Source of the DNA: CALHVX01 sp039198065
Lineage (GTDB): Bacteria > Pseudomonadota > Gammaproteobacteria > Pseudomonadales > Azotimanducaceae
NCBI GenBank assembly: GCA_039198065.1
Contig: JBCCTU010000011.1
Coordinates: 1-64,000 of the forward strand
DNA: 64,000 nucleotides
Direction: 5' to 3'
The translations under genes were made by a program, and so were the position numbers. Shown here piece by piece: positions 52,716 through 61,359 of the stretch. A model generated the notes under the pieces. The model was given only the letters and a program-made list of their open reading frames with translations. It was not told where the DNA came from and made no database searches. Within the stretch, counting starts at the first letter, position 1. Each line of letters starts with the position of its first letter.

Positions 52716-52731
52716 CTGTATAAATCTACAG
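52716..52731. promoter_or_regulatory. LexA-type SOS box upstream of the PA0069-like gene
   Basis: CTGTATAAATCTACAG has the E. coli-type layout CTG-N10-CAG with an A+T-rich centre, embedded in TTACTG...CAGTTA. It includes a TATAAA that could be the -10 element. The box lies 83 bases before the chosen GTG of the radical SAM gene and about 95 bases before the divergent retropepsin gene. I recall that PA0069 itself is in the reported P. aeruginosa LexA regulon. Confidence 0.7.
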
Positions 52732-52813
52732 TTATCGACATCGCCGTCCGATGGCAGCGGAGCCAAGGACTTTGTCCACCACCGATCGTCAATCCCAAGT
52801 TGCAGGAGCGCAG

Positions 52814-53941
52814 GTGTCCGACGCGGAGAACTCGGCGGCCGTCGAGGCCGCGCCTCGGCGTGCGGCCCTCAAGGGAGTGGGCGCACAGAGCCAGCCCGCG
52901 CCGCGGTTCCTCGATACACGCACGGAGTTCGATCCCGAAGTGTTGGGGACCTGGACACCGGATAAAGCCGTTGCGGTCACCTACGAGGCGGCCCGGTCGA
53001 TTATTACGCGAAATCGATCACCGGATATTCCGTTCGATCGCTCCATTAACCCCTATCGTGGGTGCGAGCACGGCTGTGTGTACTGCTTTGCCCGTCCGGC
53101 GCACGCCTACGTCGACCTCTCCCCGGGAATAGACTTTGAGCGGAAACTCTTTGCCAAGCGGGGGGCCAGCGCGCTGCTGCGCAAAGCGCTCGGGGCCCGG
53201 GGCTACCAGCCGGCGACGATCGCCATCGGCACCAACACCGATCCCTATCAACCGCTGGAGAAGCGCGAAGGGATCATGCGCGAGTTGCTGCAGGTGTTTC
53301 TTGAGTTTCAGCACCCGGTCAGCATCGTCACCAAGGGAGCGTTGATACTGCGGGATCTGGATCTTTTGGCCGAGCTTGCGTCGACGGGGCTGGTCAAGGT
53401 GATGGTCAGCGTTACTACCCTGGACAGCGAGCTTAAGGCCCGCCTGGAACCCCGAACAGCAGCGCCACAGCGGCGCCTGGCAACGCTGCGGGCACTGGCA
53501 GCTGCGGGGGTACCGACCGGGGCAATGATTGCACCGGTCATTCCGTTCATTAACGACCACGAGCTCGAAGCCCTTGTTGAGCGCTGTGCCGAAGCTGGCG
53601 CAGGCGAACTCAACATGATCTTGCTGCGGCTGCCCCACGAAGTGGCGCCGTTGTTCGAAGAGTGGCTCCAGACTCACTATCCGGACCGTGCCGACCGGGT
53701 TCTCAACGCCATACGGTCCGCGCGCGGCGGCGCCCTTTACCGAGCGAACTGGGGTGAGCGGATGCGGGGCTCCGGCCCGGTCGCTGAGCTGTTGGGACAG
53801 CGGTTCCGGGCAGCGCGTCGCCGGGTGGGACTGGCAGAGAGCCTCCTGCCGCGTTTACGCACTGATCGTTTTCGAGTACCGGAGTCCGCGGCTGCCGACG
53901 TGCGCGCTGACCCTGATCCCCGGCAGGGAGAGCTGTTCTAG
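52814..53941 (+). CDS. PA0069-family radical SAM protein (SplB-like)
   Basis: 375 residues from GTG 52814, which has GGAG five bases upstream; ATG 52751 would add 21 residues without a ribosome site. The cluster motif GCEHGCVYCFARPAHAY carries three Cys in C-x3-C-x2-C spacing. YQPATIAIGTNTDPYQPLEKRE and SIVTKGALILRDLDLL follow, as in the spore-photoproduct-lyase-like subgroup. An SOS box in front suggests a DNA-damage role. Its precise substrate is not known. Confidence 0.9.
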   Translation: MSDAENSAAVEAAPRRAALKGVGAQSQPAPRFLDTRTEFDPEVLGTWTPDKAVAVTYEAARSIITRNRSPDIPFDRSINPYRGCEHGCVYCFARPAHAYVDLSPGIDFERKLFAKRGASALLRKALGARGYQPATIAIGTNTDPYQPLEKREGIMRELLQVFLEFQHPVSIVTKGALILRDLDLLAELASTGLVKVMVSVTTLDSELKARLEPRTAAPQRRLATLRALAAAGVPTGAMIAPVIPFINDHELEALVERCAEAGAGELNMILLRLPHEVAPLFEEWLQTHYPDRADRVLNAIRSARGGALYRANWGERMRGSGPVAELLGQRFRAARRRVGLAESLLPRLRTDRFRVPESAAADVRADPDPRQGELF

Positions 53942-54070
53942 CTCCGCACTCGGGCATAGCTTGGGTATCGTCTCGCCACGATGCTCCGCTCACAATCTCG
54001 TCGGGTTTTATGACGCGCGTGCCGCGTCCGCTGTCTTACAATTGGGCAATGCCCCTGAACGGTAAGTCCC

Positions 54071-54337
54071 GTGAGCGCAGCCGAGCGACAGTTTGACTTT
54101 GTACACCGTGATCGCGCGTTCCAGATCGGTCTGACGGAAGACGGCACGCTGGAACTGCGTCTCGATGGCCTCGTACGAAAGGCACGTCCCGCGCAGACGG
54201 CGGAACCGCAGTACGTTTGGACCAACGTCGAGCTGCAATGGGAGGAGCACCATTACATCGAGGCACGGTACTGGGCGTCGACCGGTGAGCTCTCGATTAC
54301 CGTCAACCGGGAACCGCTGCATCAGGTGCAGCTCTAA
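54071..54337 (+). CDS. Small protein of unknown function
   Basis: 88 residues from GTG 54071, in the open gap before the dioxygenase gene and 6 bases from its start. The sequence (SAAERQFDFVHRDRAFQIGLTEDGTLELRLDGLVRKARPAQ, then VWTNVELQWEEHHYIEARYWASTGELSITVNREPLHQ) looks like a compact beta-sheet domain with regular strands. No family recognised. A GGTAAG ribosome site lies just upstream. Confidence 0.6.
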   Translation: MSAAERQFDFVHRDRAFQIGLTEDGTLELRLDGLVRKARPAQTAEPQYVWTNVELQWEEHHYIEARYWASTGELSITVNREPLHQVQL

Positions 54338-54343
54338 TTCAGC

Positions 54344-55195
54344 ATGACAACCGAACACACCAGTCCGACAGGCGCGTCGCTTGACCGCGAGCGCTTTGCT
54401 CGCGATGGCTTCATCGTTCGTCGTGGGCTTCTTCCCCCGGCCGAGGTGGAGGAACTGCGTGCGATCACGGCGGCGGCGCTCGATCCTCTGGCGGCGCCCG
54501 TCGAATACGAAGCCGACGTTGGTTATCCCGGGGCGCCGAGCGGCCGCGGCTCCCTGGGTGGCGATACACCGCGACGGCTTCTGTTCGCCTTTGGACGTGA
54601 CGCCGCGTATCGCCGCTGGGCCACGGGCACTCGCGTCGCCCGGGTGCTCGAGGAAATCAGTGGTGCCAACGACTGGCAACTGTCTCAATGCCACCACAAC
54701 TGTGTCATGACTAAGGCGCCCGGTTACTCGAGCGAAACCCAGTGGCATCAAGACATCCGTTACTGGTCCTTCGATCAACCCGAGCTGATTTCGGTCTGGC
54801 TTGCGCTCGGTGATGAGAACGACCGTAACGGCGCGCTGCGACTCATTCCCGGCAGCCATGCGCTCTCTATCGATCGAGGACGCCTCGATCGGGATCTCTT
54901 TTTGCGCCAGGAACTGGAAGAAAATCGGGCGCTGATCGAGCAGGCGCAGACCGTAACGCTGGCGCGGGGTGACGCGCTGTTCTTCCACTGCCGCGCCTTC
55001 CACGCCGCAGGCCGCAACCGATCGACGGAAACCAAACTCTCGTGCGTGTTCACGTACCACCGGGTGGATAACCGCCCGATTCCCGGCACGCGCTCGGCCG
55101 CCTTCGAGAGCGTCCCGGTGGCCCCGGCGCGGGCGTCATCGGAGCTCACTGCAGCGTCGACCGACTCTCCCGCAGGCGGACGCGATGGACGATGA
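54344..55195 (+). CDS. Phytanoyl-CoA dioxygenase (PhyH)-family Fe(II)/2-oxoglutarate oxygenase
   Basis: 283 residues. The iron-binding facial triad is HQDIRYW (His and Asp in the H-x-D motif) near residue 135 and FFHCRAFHAAGRN with the distal His near 212. The Arg that binds 2-oxoglutarate is likely in GRNRSTETKL. The N-terminal FARDGFIVRRGLLPPAEVEELRA is typical. These enzymes hydroxylate diverse small molecules or lipids. The C-terminal 30 residues are disordered and overlap the next gene. Confidence 0.82.
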   Translation: MTTEHTSPTGASLDRERFARDGFIVRRGLLPPAEVEELRAITAAALDPLAAPVEYEADVGYPGAPSGRGSLGGDTPRRLLFAFGRDAAYRRWATGTRVARVLEEISGANDWQLSQCHHNCVMTKAPGYSSETQWHQDIRYWSFDQPELISVWLALGDENDRNGALRLIPGSHALSIDRGRLDRDLFLRQELEENRALIEQAQTVTLARGDALFFHCRAFHAAGRNRSTETKLSCVFTYHRVDNRPIPGTRSAAFESVPVAPARASSELTAASTDSPAGGRDGR

Positions 55196-55757
55196 GTTCC
55201 GCAAAGCTATGGAGGGGGTTCAGCCTCTCGACCGCCCGCGGCGCAAGGCGAGCGTCGACTCCGGCGAGTCGCTAAGCGCTGCCGCGGCAGAAGCGCGCCG
55301 GGCCGCGGCAACGGGTGCGGCCAGCGAAGCGGCGCAGAATCCACTAACCGAGGCAGAAGTCGATCCCGTAGCACCCCATGCCGTCCTTGCCTGGCGGCAG
55401 GATGGGGTCCAGACCGGCGTATTCGATCGTTTGCGCACCGGGGCCTACCCCGTTGCTGCAGAGCTCGATCTGCACGGCCGGACGGTCCGCGAGGCCCGGG
55501 GCGCCGTGTTTCATTTTTTGCGGCAGCAGCGTGCCCTCGGTCGCCGGGTCGTGCTCATTGCCCATGGCCGAGGTGAGAAGAGCCCGACCCCGGGTCGGCT
55601 GAAGAGCTTTCTTGCCCGCTGGTTGACGGACATGCCCGAGGTCATCGCGTTTCATTCAGCGATTCCGCGTCAGGGTGGAACAGGCGCTGTTTATGCGCTG
55701 CTTAAGAAAGTAAAGGGACCGGAGCAGCCGCGGGACTGCGACGAAAGCGACGCCTGA
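55185..55757 (+). CDS. Smr-domain protein
   Basis: 190 residues from ATG 55185, overlapping the upstream gene by 11 bases; the longer open frame upstream is inside the dioxygenase. The N-terminal half is a disordered Ala/Glu-rich linker (EARRAAATGAASEAAQNPL). The Smr domain (about 105-180) shows AAELDLHGRTVREARGAVFHFL and VLIAHGRGEKSPTPGRLKSFL, the D-x-H and HGRG signatures of MutS2-type nicking domains. It resembles SmrA/SmrB of gammaproteobacteria. Confidence 0.85.
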   Translation: MDDEFRKAMEGVQPLDRPRRKASVDSGESLSAAAAEARRAAATGAASEAAQNPLTEAEVDPVAPHAVLAWRQDGVQTGVFDRLRTGAYPVAAELDLHGRTVREARGAVFHFLRQQRALGRRVVLIAHGRGEKSPTPGRLKSFLARWLTDMPEVIAFHSAIPRQGGTGAVYALLKKVKGPEQPRDCDESDA

Positions 55758-55801
55758 GCTTGGTGTACGGCGGCTAACTGCGGGTTTACCAACTCCGATC
55801 T

Positions 55802-56905
55802 TCAGATGTGCCCCTTATTCAGTTCCAGACGACCGCGGGCGATGTTTTGCAGTAGGCGATCCGTCGCTCCCTCGGCCAGGCGCAAGCTGCGCACGCGCCG
55901 GAACAGCTGTGCCAACGGGTGATCTTCAATGACCGCGCTACCGCCTACCAGTTGAATGGCTTCATCGACGATGAACGTCAGCGCGTCGACGGCGAACACC
56001 TTGCACGCCATCGCTTGGTTCACCACGTTCTCGCCTACATCGGCGAGCCGGGCGGTGCGATACAGCATGCTGCGGGCGGCGAAAGCGCGCAGGTAACACT
56101 CACCCAGCCGCAGGCGGGCAACGGGGTCGTCACCGCGCGCCGTTCCATCACGGGTTTTGCCGGCGAGGTGAGACGTCATTTCGGCGTAGACCCAGCGGCA
56201 CAGGCCAACACAGGTGGCGGCGATGGCGAGGCGGGTGTCGCCGATCTGGCCTAAGGCCTTAGGCATGCCGGCCCCCGGCGCGGCGATGACATGGCTTGCG
56301 GGTACCTTCACGTCATTGAAGGTGAACGCTGCGTGGCGGCTGCCGTCGATGGACTGAAAAACCGCGCTGCGCTCGACGCCGTCGGCCGTGGTCTCGATCA
56401 GGATCAGTGCTGGCTGCTTGTCGATGTGCACTAGCACGTTTACGAAATCGGCGCTGCCGCCACCGGTCACGTAGGACTTCTGGCCAGTGACCCGATAGCT
56501 GTCACCCTCGAGGACCGCTTGGGTGAAGTGCGGGGCGTCGTCCGGTTCGGTAAACCCGAAGCCACCGCGCAGTTGGCCCTTCAGCAATGGTTCGAGAAAA
56601 CGACTTCGCAGCGGCTCAACGACGCTTGCGAGCACGCCCGGCCCGGGTCCAAGAACTGCATCGGCATGCGGTGCGTTGTGGCCGCTAAGGGTGTCCCGGA
56701 CCGTACACAGGGTGAGCTGGCTGGCTTCGCTGCCGCCGTGGCTTACCGGTTGCGTCAACTTGAACAAACCGATCTGCTGTGAGGCGTCAATGGCGCGCGC
56801 CCGATCCGCAGGCGCATCGGCGGTCAACGGCGCAAGCACGTCGTTTGCGAAGGACTCCGCGCTCGCCTGCCAGCGACGCGCTTCGTCGGACAGGGCTTCA
56901 GGCAT
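55802..56905 (-). CDS. Acyl-CoA dehydrogenase family protein
   Basis: 367 residues. The N-terminal helical domain begins DEARRWQASAESFANDVLAPL. The middle beta domain has GFGFTEPDDAPHFTQAVLEGDSYRVTGQKSYVTGGGSADFVNVLV, a flavin-binding pattern, and the C-terminal helical domain ends with QLVGGSAVIEDHPLAQLFRRVRSLRLAEGATDRLLQNIARGRLEL. The usual catalytic Glu lies in the EGATD or VIEDHP region, but which residue is catalytic cannot be settled. Substrate unknown. Confidence 0.82.
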   Translation of the reverse strand: MPEALSDEARRWQASAESFANDVLAPLTADAPADRARAIDASQQIGLFKLTQPVSHGGSEASQLTLCTVRDTLSGHNAPHADAVLGPGPGVLASVVEPLRSRFLEPLLKGQLRGGFGFTEPDDAPHFTQAVLEGDSYRVTGQKSYVTGGGSADFVNVLVHIDKQPALILIETTADGVERSAVFQSIDGSRHAAFTFNDVKVPASHVIAAPGAGMPKALGQIGDTRLAIAATCVGLCRWVYAEMTSHLAGKTRDGTARGDDPVARLRLGECYLRAFAARSMLYRTARLADVGENVVNQAMACKVFAVDALTFIVDEAIQLVGGSAVIEDHPLAQLFRRVRSLRLAEGATDRLLQNIARGRLELNKGHI

Positions 56906-56949
56906 GACGAATCAGCACGGCAATGGCGCTCCTGCGGTGGTATCGGACA

Positions 56950-57324
56950 TCACAGCGTTGGGCCAATGAGCACGATGGCGATGATGCCGATGAGGACTAG
57001 CATGGTGCCGCCGGCATAGAGCACCAAGGTCTCGCGCCGGGCGTTTGTAGCGAGCAGTGCTTCCGTGCCTTCGAGGCCCCGTGCGGTGGCCGCTGTCGTG
57101 AGCCGATAGCGCGTGATGCCGTCGGGCCGCCGCGGCAGCCGAACGAATAGTTCGGGCGTCGTATCGAGCCGCTTGCTGACTTCCGCGAGGCTGATCCCCG
57201 TCATGCGTGCCAGCTGGGTCGGGTGCAGCGCCTTTTGGTCGTTCGCGAGAAAGCACTGATAAAGATCGAGGAGCCGGGCCTGCTTGCCCCGGAAGCGGAA
57301 CTGAGCGGTGAGCAATTCGAACAT
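56950..57324 (-). CDS. Membrane-anchored winged-helix-like protein
   Basis: 124 residues. Residues about 10-80 (RGKQARLLDLYQCFLANDQKALHPTQLARMTGISLAEVSKRLDTTPELFVRLPRRPDGITRYRLT) read as a winged-helix HTH with a recognition helix at SLAEVSKRL. A single transmembrane helix ends the protein (VLYAGGTMLVLIGIIAIVLI). The unusual arrangement, DNA-binding-like head outside a C-terminal anchor, would place the domain in the cytoplasm at the inner membrane. Its role is unknown. Confidence 0.7.
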   Translation of the reverse strand: MFELLTAQFRFRGKQARLLDLYQCFLANDQKALHPTQLARMTGISLAEVSKRLDTTPELFVRLPRRPDGITRYRLTTAATARGLEGTEALLATNARRETLVLYAGGTMLVLIGIIAIVLIGPTL

Positions 57325-57346
57325 GGCCGAAGCCTACCACGCTTGT

Positions 57347-58375
57347 TTACGCCGGGCGCCGCGCCCGTAGGACCGCCCGCACCGGTGCCGGCCAGCCTTC
57401 GACGGTACGCCCCGGGTTCGCCGGATCAAGAAAGTCCTTGAGCGACTGAAATCGCATCCAGTCCGTGGTGCGCTGCTCCGCGATCGTCGTTGCAGTGACG
57501 TCCATGCAGTCGATGTCGATAAAGCCCGCACGCTGCAGCCACAGCTCGACCTGAGAAATCGCGGCCACGTTCCAGACGTTGCGCATCTGTGCGTAGCGGG
57601 CTTTCTGTTTTGCCGGTTCGAGCGTGTCACCCCGGGTGACGACGAGCGTTTCGAGCACGAGTTGCCCACCGGGAGCCGTCGTCGCGAACAGTTCGCGGCA
57701 GTGCGCCTGCGGATCGCGGCGGTGATAAAGCACCCCCATGCTCAACACCCGATCGAAGCCGAGGGTTTGATGGTCACCGAGCGGTAGTTCTTCCAAGCGC
57801 AGCGGCAGCACCCAGTTCCGATGGCTCTGAGCGTAGCGATTGATCGCCGCATGCTGCATGCAGAACAGCAGCGTGGGATCGATACCGATAACCAGCGCGG
57901 CCCCGGCGTCTAACAGGCGCCAGCCGAAGTAGCCGTTGCCGCAGCCAACGTCCAGTACCCGGCAGCCGCTCCAGTCGCAGCTGTTCTCGACGCGGGCCCA
58001 CTTCCAATCGGAGCGCCATTCGGTGTCGATGATGAGGCCGAAGACATCGAACGGACCTTTGCGCCAGGGCATGAGGGCGCGCAGGGCCGGTTCCACGGCG
58101 CGGTCATCGATTGGAGTTTCGGTGCTCAGGCGGACGCGCGCAGATCCGGTGAGCCGCACGGGGTGTGCCGCCGGCAACGCGTTGAGCGCCTCGAGCCAGC
58201 CGGGGAAGTCGCCGTGGTAGGCCGGCGAGAAACGGTTCAGGGATTGAAGCAGACAGGCCTCCAGCACCGATGCTGCACCGTTCCCCGTCGGAGCCGCGAT
58301 CCCCGGGTGTTGCAGCACCTGCGCGAGTTGTGCGGCATCGGGCAGTCCCTGGACCGGCTCCTTGTCATGGGTCAT
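57347..58375 (-). CDS. cmoB: tRNA U34 carboxymethyltransferase CmoB
   Basis: 342 residues. The N-terminal half contains AYHGDFPGWLEALNALP. The Rossmann methyltransferase core has VLDVGCGNGYFGWRLLDAGAALVIGIDPTLLFCMQHAA, with VLSMGVLYHRRDPQAHCREL and QVELWLQRAGFIDIDCMDV. CmoB uses carboxy-SAM from CmoA to make 5-carboxymethoxyuridine at tRNA position 34. It starts in a 7-base tandem repeat just after cmoA (next feature). Confidence 0.93.
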   Translation of the reverse strand: MTHDKEPVQGLPDAAQLAQVLQHPGIAAPTGNGAASVLEACLLQSLNRFSPAYHGDFPGWLEALNALPAAHPVRLTGSARVRLSTETPIDDRAVEPALRALMPWRKGPFDVFGLIIDTEWRSDWKWARVENSCDWSGCRVLDVGCGNGYFGWRLLDAGAALVIGIDPTLLFCMQHAAINRYAQSHRNWVLPLRLEELPLGDHQTLGFDRVLSMGVLYHRRDPQAHCRELFATTAPGGQLVLETLVVTRGDTLEPAKQKARYAQMRNVWNVAAISQVELWLQRAGFIDIDCMDVTATTIAEQRTTDWMRFQSLKDFLDPANPGRTVEGWPAPVRAVLRARRPA

Positions 58376-58391
58376 GGGTCATGGGTCACGG
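58364..58391 (+). repeat. 7-bp tandem repeat at the cmoA-cmoB junction
   Basis: Three perfect copies of GTCATGG (58364-58370, 58371-58377, 58378-58384) and one degenerate copy GTCACGG (58385-58391). On the coding (minus) strand they give successive CCATGAC units, each with an ATG in a different frame. The cmoA TGA lies in the degenerate copy and the cmoB start ATG (58373-58375) in the second copy. Slippage would change cmoB's start spacing and which ATG is used. Confidence 0.85.
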
Positions 58392-59108
58392 GCCGGACTT
58401 CCAGGCGACGAAGCTCGCCCAGTTCAGGCACCGGAACCAGGTTCGAATCTCCGTAAACCCCTGGGCTTCGAGCCGGGCGCGATGCACCGCTTCCGCTTCA
58501 ATGGGCATGACCCGCTCGAGGGCGGCGCGTTTTTGCGCCACCTCGAGTTCCGAATAGCCGTTGGCCCGTTTGAAGTCGAGATGAACCGCGTCTGCCCAGC
58601 GATCGGCGCCGTCGTCGTCGAGATGAATCTTTTCGGTCAACACCAGGCAGCCGCCGGGTGTAAGGGCGGCGTAGAGTCGGGCAAGCAGCGCCGCGCGATC
58701 CTCGACCGGCAAGAACTGCAGGAGGTAGTTGGACAGCACCGCCTGGCAGGGTTCGTAGTTGACGGACCGAACATCGGCACACAGAAAGCGTAGCCGGGGG
58801 TCTCTGACCTTGCTGCTCGCCTGGGTCACCATGGCCTCGGAGGAATCGATTCCGATAATGGAGACCGGGTGGTCCGTGGGGAGCTGGTTGAGCAGCGCCA
58901 GGCTCGACGCCCCGAGCGAAGAGCCGAGGTCGTAGACCCGGCCTTCCTTCGGCAGTGCCTGCGAAACAATCAGCGCCGCGAGCGGCAGGACGGTCTCGTA
59001 GCCGGGGACGGAGCGCCGGATCATGTCTGGGAACACACCGACGACTTCGGCATCGAAGCGAAAGTCGACAAGATCTCGGGGCGACTGAAATAACTGGTCT
59101 TTTGGCAT
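58386..59108 (-). CDS. cmoA: Carboxy-S-adenosyl-L-methionine synthase CmoA
   Basis: 240 residues. It begins MPKDQLFQSPRDLVDFRFDAEVVGVFPDMIRRSVPGYETVLPL, then carries the SAM-binding VYDLGSSLGASSLALL and IGIDSSEAMVTQA, and NYLLQFLPVEDRAALLARLYAALTPGGCLVLTEKI. CmoA makes carboxy-SAM from SAM and prephenate. It precedes cmoB on the same strand, the common gammaproteobacterial order. Confidence 0.93.
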   Translation of the reverse strand: MPKDQLFQSPRDLVDFRFDAEVVGVFPDMIRRSVPGYETVLPLAALIVSQALPKEGRVYDLGSSLGASSLALLNQLPTDHPVSIIGIDSSEAMVTQASSKVRDPRLRFLCADVRSVNYEPCQAVLSNYLLQFLPVEDRAALLARLYAALTPGGCLVLTEKIHLDDDGADRWADAVHLDFKRANGYSELEVAQKRAALERVMPIEAEAVHRARLEAQGFTEIRTWFRCLNWASFVAWKSGP

Positions 59109-59182
59109 CGTCCGGCGGCCGCCTCGGGACCCCGTAGTTCTCCGTAATCAGCGCATTACAACGCGTGTGCTAGCGTATCGCC

Positions 59183-61345
59183 ATGGCTAAGCGGCCCACG
59201 ACAACGACACGCCGAACGGAATCCGGGCGCTCCTCCCCAAGAAAACGCACAGCTGTGAACAGCGACCTGGAGCTCGATCACCCGTCGCTGTACATCAACC
59301 GGGAACTGTCGCAGCTTGAGTTTGCGCAGCGGGTCCTCGCCCAAGCTCAGGACGACGAGCTGCCGCTGCTCGAGCGACTGCGCTTCCTTTGCATTACCAG
59401 CTCGATTCTTGATGAGTTCTTCGAGATTCGGGTCGCCGGCCTTAAACAGCAGGAAAGCTACGCCGCTACGCTGCGGGGTCCGGATCAACTGTCACCGACC
59501 GAGCAGCTCGTCTTGATTGCAGACCGTGCGCACGCGTTGTCGGCGGAACTCTATACCACCTTCAACGCGCTGCTCGTGCCGCAGCTTGACCTGCAGGGCA
59601 TTCGCTTGCTGTCGCGCGAGTACTGGAGCGATCGCCAGCGCCAATGGCTGCGGCGTTACTTTCGCCGTGAGCTCGCGCCGATCATCAGCCCCATCGGTCT
59701 GGATCCAGCGCATCCGTTCCCGCCGCCGCAGAACAAGGCGCTCAACTTCATCGTTACCTTGGATGGGGCCGACGTGTACGGCCGGCAGTCCGGGAAGGCC
59801 GTGGTTGCGGCGCCGCGTGCGCTGCCGCGAGTCATCGCGCTGCCGGAATCCGTCGCCAGTGATCGGCACGAGTTCGTGTTGCTGAGTTCGATTATCGAAG
59901 CCTATGTAGGCGAGCTGTTTCGCGGTATGACGATCACGGGTTGCTATCAGTTTCGACTGACCCGCAACAGCGATCTGTTCGTCGATGAGGAAGACCTAAG
60001 CGATCTCAAGCGTGCACTCGAGGGCGAGCTGTCGACGCGCCATTACGGTGAATCGGTGCGCTTGGAGGTTGCCGACGACTGTCCCGCGGAACTTGTTGGG
60101 TTTCTGCGCGCCCAGTTCAACCTGAGTGACCAGGACGTGTATGGCTGTCGCGGGCCGGTCAACTTAGCTCGGCTCGCTGCGGTGCCGGACGAGGTCGATC
60201 GCGATGATCTCAAGTTCGACGAGTACCAGCCAAGTGTTCCCGAACCGATTCAGCAGGCAGAGGACGTGTTCGAGGCCATTCGTGCCGGTGACATCCTGTT
60301 GCATCACCCGTTTCAATCGTTTGCGCCGTTCATCGACTTTCTGCGTCAGGCGGCGGTAGATCCCCAGGTGCTCTCCATACGCCAGACCCTGTACCGGACC
60401 GGGTCACAGTCCGCCGTGGTTGAGGCACTTCTGCAGGCGGCCCGCAACGGTAAAGAAGTGCTCGTCATCATTGAGCTTCGGGCGCGTTTTGATGAAGCAG
60501 CCAATATTGAGCTTGCTACCGTGCTGCAGGATGCGGGTGCGCAGGTGATGTACGGCGTCGTCGGCCTGAAAACCCACGCAAAGATGTGCATGGTGCAACG
60601 GCGCGAAGGTCGCAAATTGCAACGCTACCTGCATCTCGGCACCGGCAACTATCACCAGCGTACGGCTCGGCTCTACACCGACTACGGGTTGCTGACCTGC
60701 GACGCTGCGATCGGCGAAGACGTGCAGGCGCTGTTTCATCAGCTCATCAGCCCCGGTGAGGCACCGCGGCTCAAACGCTTGCTGCAGTCACCGCTGACCC
60801 TGCACCGCCTAATGATCGAGCACATCGACGAAGAGATCCGTCGCCAGCAGGCCGGTGAACCGGCTTGGATCAAAGCCAAAATGAACGCGCTGATCGAACC
60901 GCAGATCATCCAGGCGCTCTATCGTGCGTCGCAAGCAGGCGTGCGGGTCGATCTGGTGGTGCGGGGCATCTGCGCACTGCGTCCCGGCATCCCGGGCGTT
61001 TCTGAAACCATTCGCGTGCGCTCCATCGTCGGGCGGTTTCTTGAACACACGCGCGTGTTCGCGTTCGCTAACGGGGGGGCGATGCGCGTGTACCTCTCAA
61101 GCGCCGATTGGATGGGTCGCAACTTCTTCAATCGGGTGGAAACGGCCTTTCCCATAGACGATCAGACGATCCGCCTGCGGATTCTTGAAGAGTTCGACTT
61201 CTACCTGCAGGACAACGCCCAGGCCTGGGCGCTACGCAGCGACGGCAGCTACCGCCGAATTGCGCCCGGTAAACAACGCCGTCGCCTGGCCCAGCGGCGC
61301 TTGATGGCGCGGTTTGCTGCGGAACCAGCGTCTGCCGGCAGTTGA
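59183..61345 (+). CDS. ppk1: Polyphosphate kinase 1
   Basis: 720 residues, the family's usual length. The start region carries YINRELSQLEFAQRVLAQAQDDELPLLERLRFLCITSSILDEFFEIRVAG. The catalytic-His segment LKTHAKMCMVQRREGRKLQRYLHLGTGNYHQRTARLYTDYGLLT and a second phosphohistidine-type block (RVDLVVRGICALRPGIPGVSETIRVRSIVGRFLEHTRVF) are complete. It polymerises the ATP gamma-phosphate into polyphosphate. It lies divergent from cmoA and near a Ppx/GppA gene, which hydrolyses polyphosphate. Confidence 0.95.
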   Translation: MAKRPTTTTRRTESGRSSPRKRTAVNSDLELDHPSLYINRELSQLEFAQRVLAQAQDDELPLLERLRFLCITSSILDEFFEIRVAGLKQQESYAATLRGPDQLSPTEQLVLIADRAHALSAELYTTFNALLVPQLDLQGIRLLSREYWSDRQRQWLRRYFRRELAPIISPIGLDPAHPFPPPQNKALNFIVTLDGADVYGRQSGKAVVAAPRALPRVIALPESVASDRHEFVLLSSIIEAYVGELFRGMTITGCYQFRLTRNSDLFVDEEDLSDLKRALEGELSTRHYGESVRLEVADDCPAELVGFLRAQFNLSDQDVYGCRGPVNLARLAAVPDEVDRDDLKFDEYQPSVPEPIQQAEDVFEAIRAGDILLHHPFQSFAPFIDFLRQAAVDPQVLSIRQTLYRTGSQSAVVEALLQAARNGKEVLVIIELRARFDEAANIELATVLQDAGAQVMYGVVGLKTHAKMCMVQRREGRKLQRYLHLGTGNYHQRTARLYTDYGLLTCDAAIGEDVQALFHQLISPGEAPRLKRLLQSPLTLHRLMIEHIDEEIRRQQAGEPAWIKAKMNALIEPQIIQALYRASQAGVRVDLVVRGICALRPGIPGVSETIRVRSIVGRFLEHTRVFAFANGGAMRVYLSSADWMGRNFFNRVETAFPIDDQTIRLRILEEFDFYLQDNAQAWALRSDGSYRRIAPGKQRRRLAQRRLMARFAAEPASAGS

Positions 61346-61359
61346 GACTGCGCGGGTTG

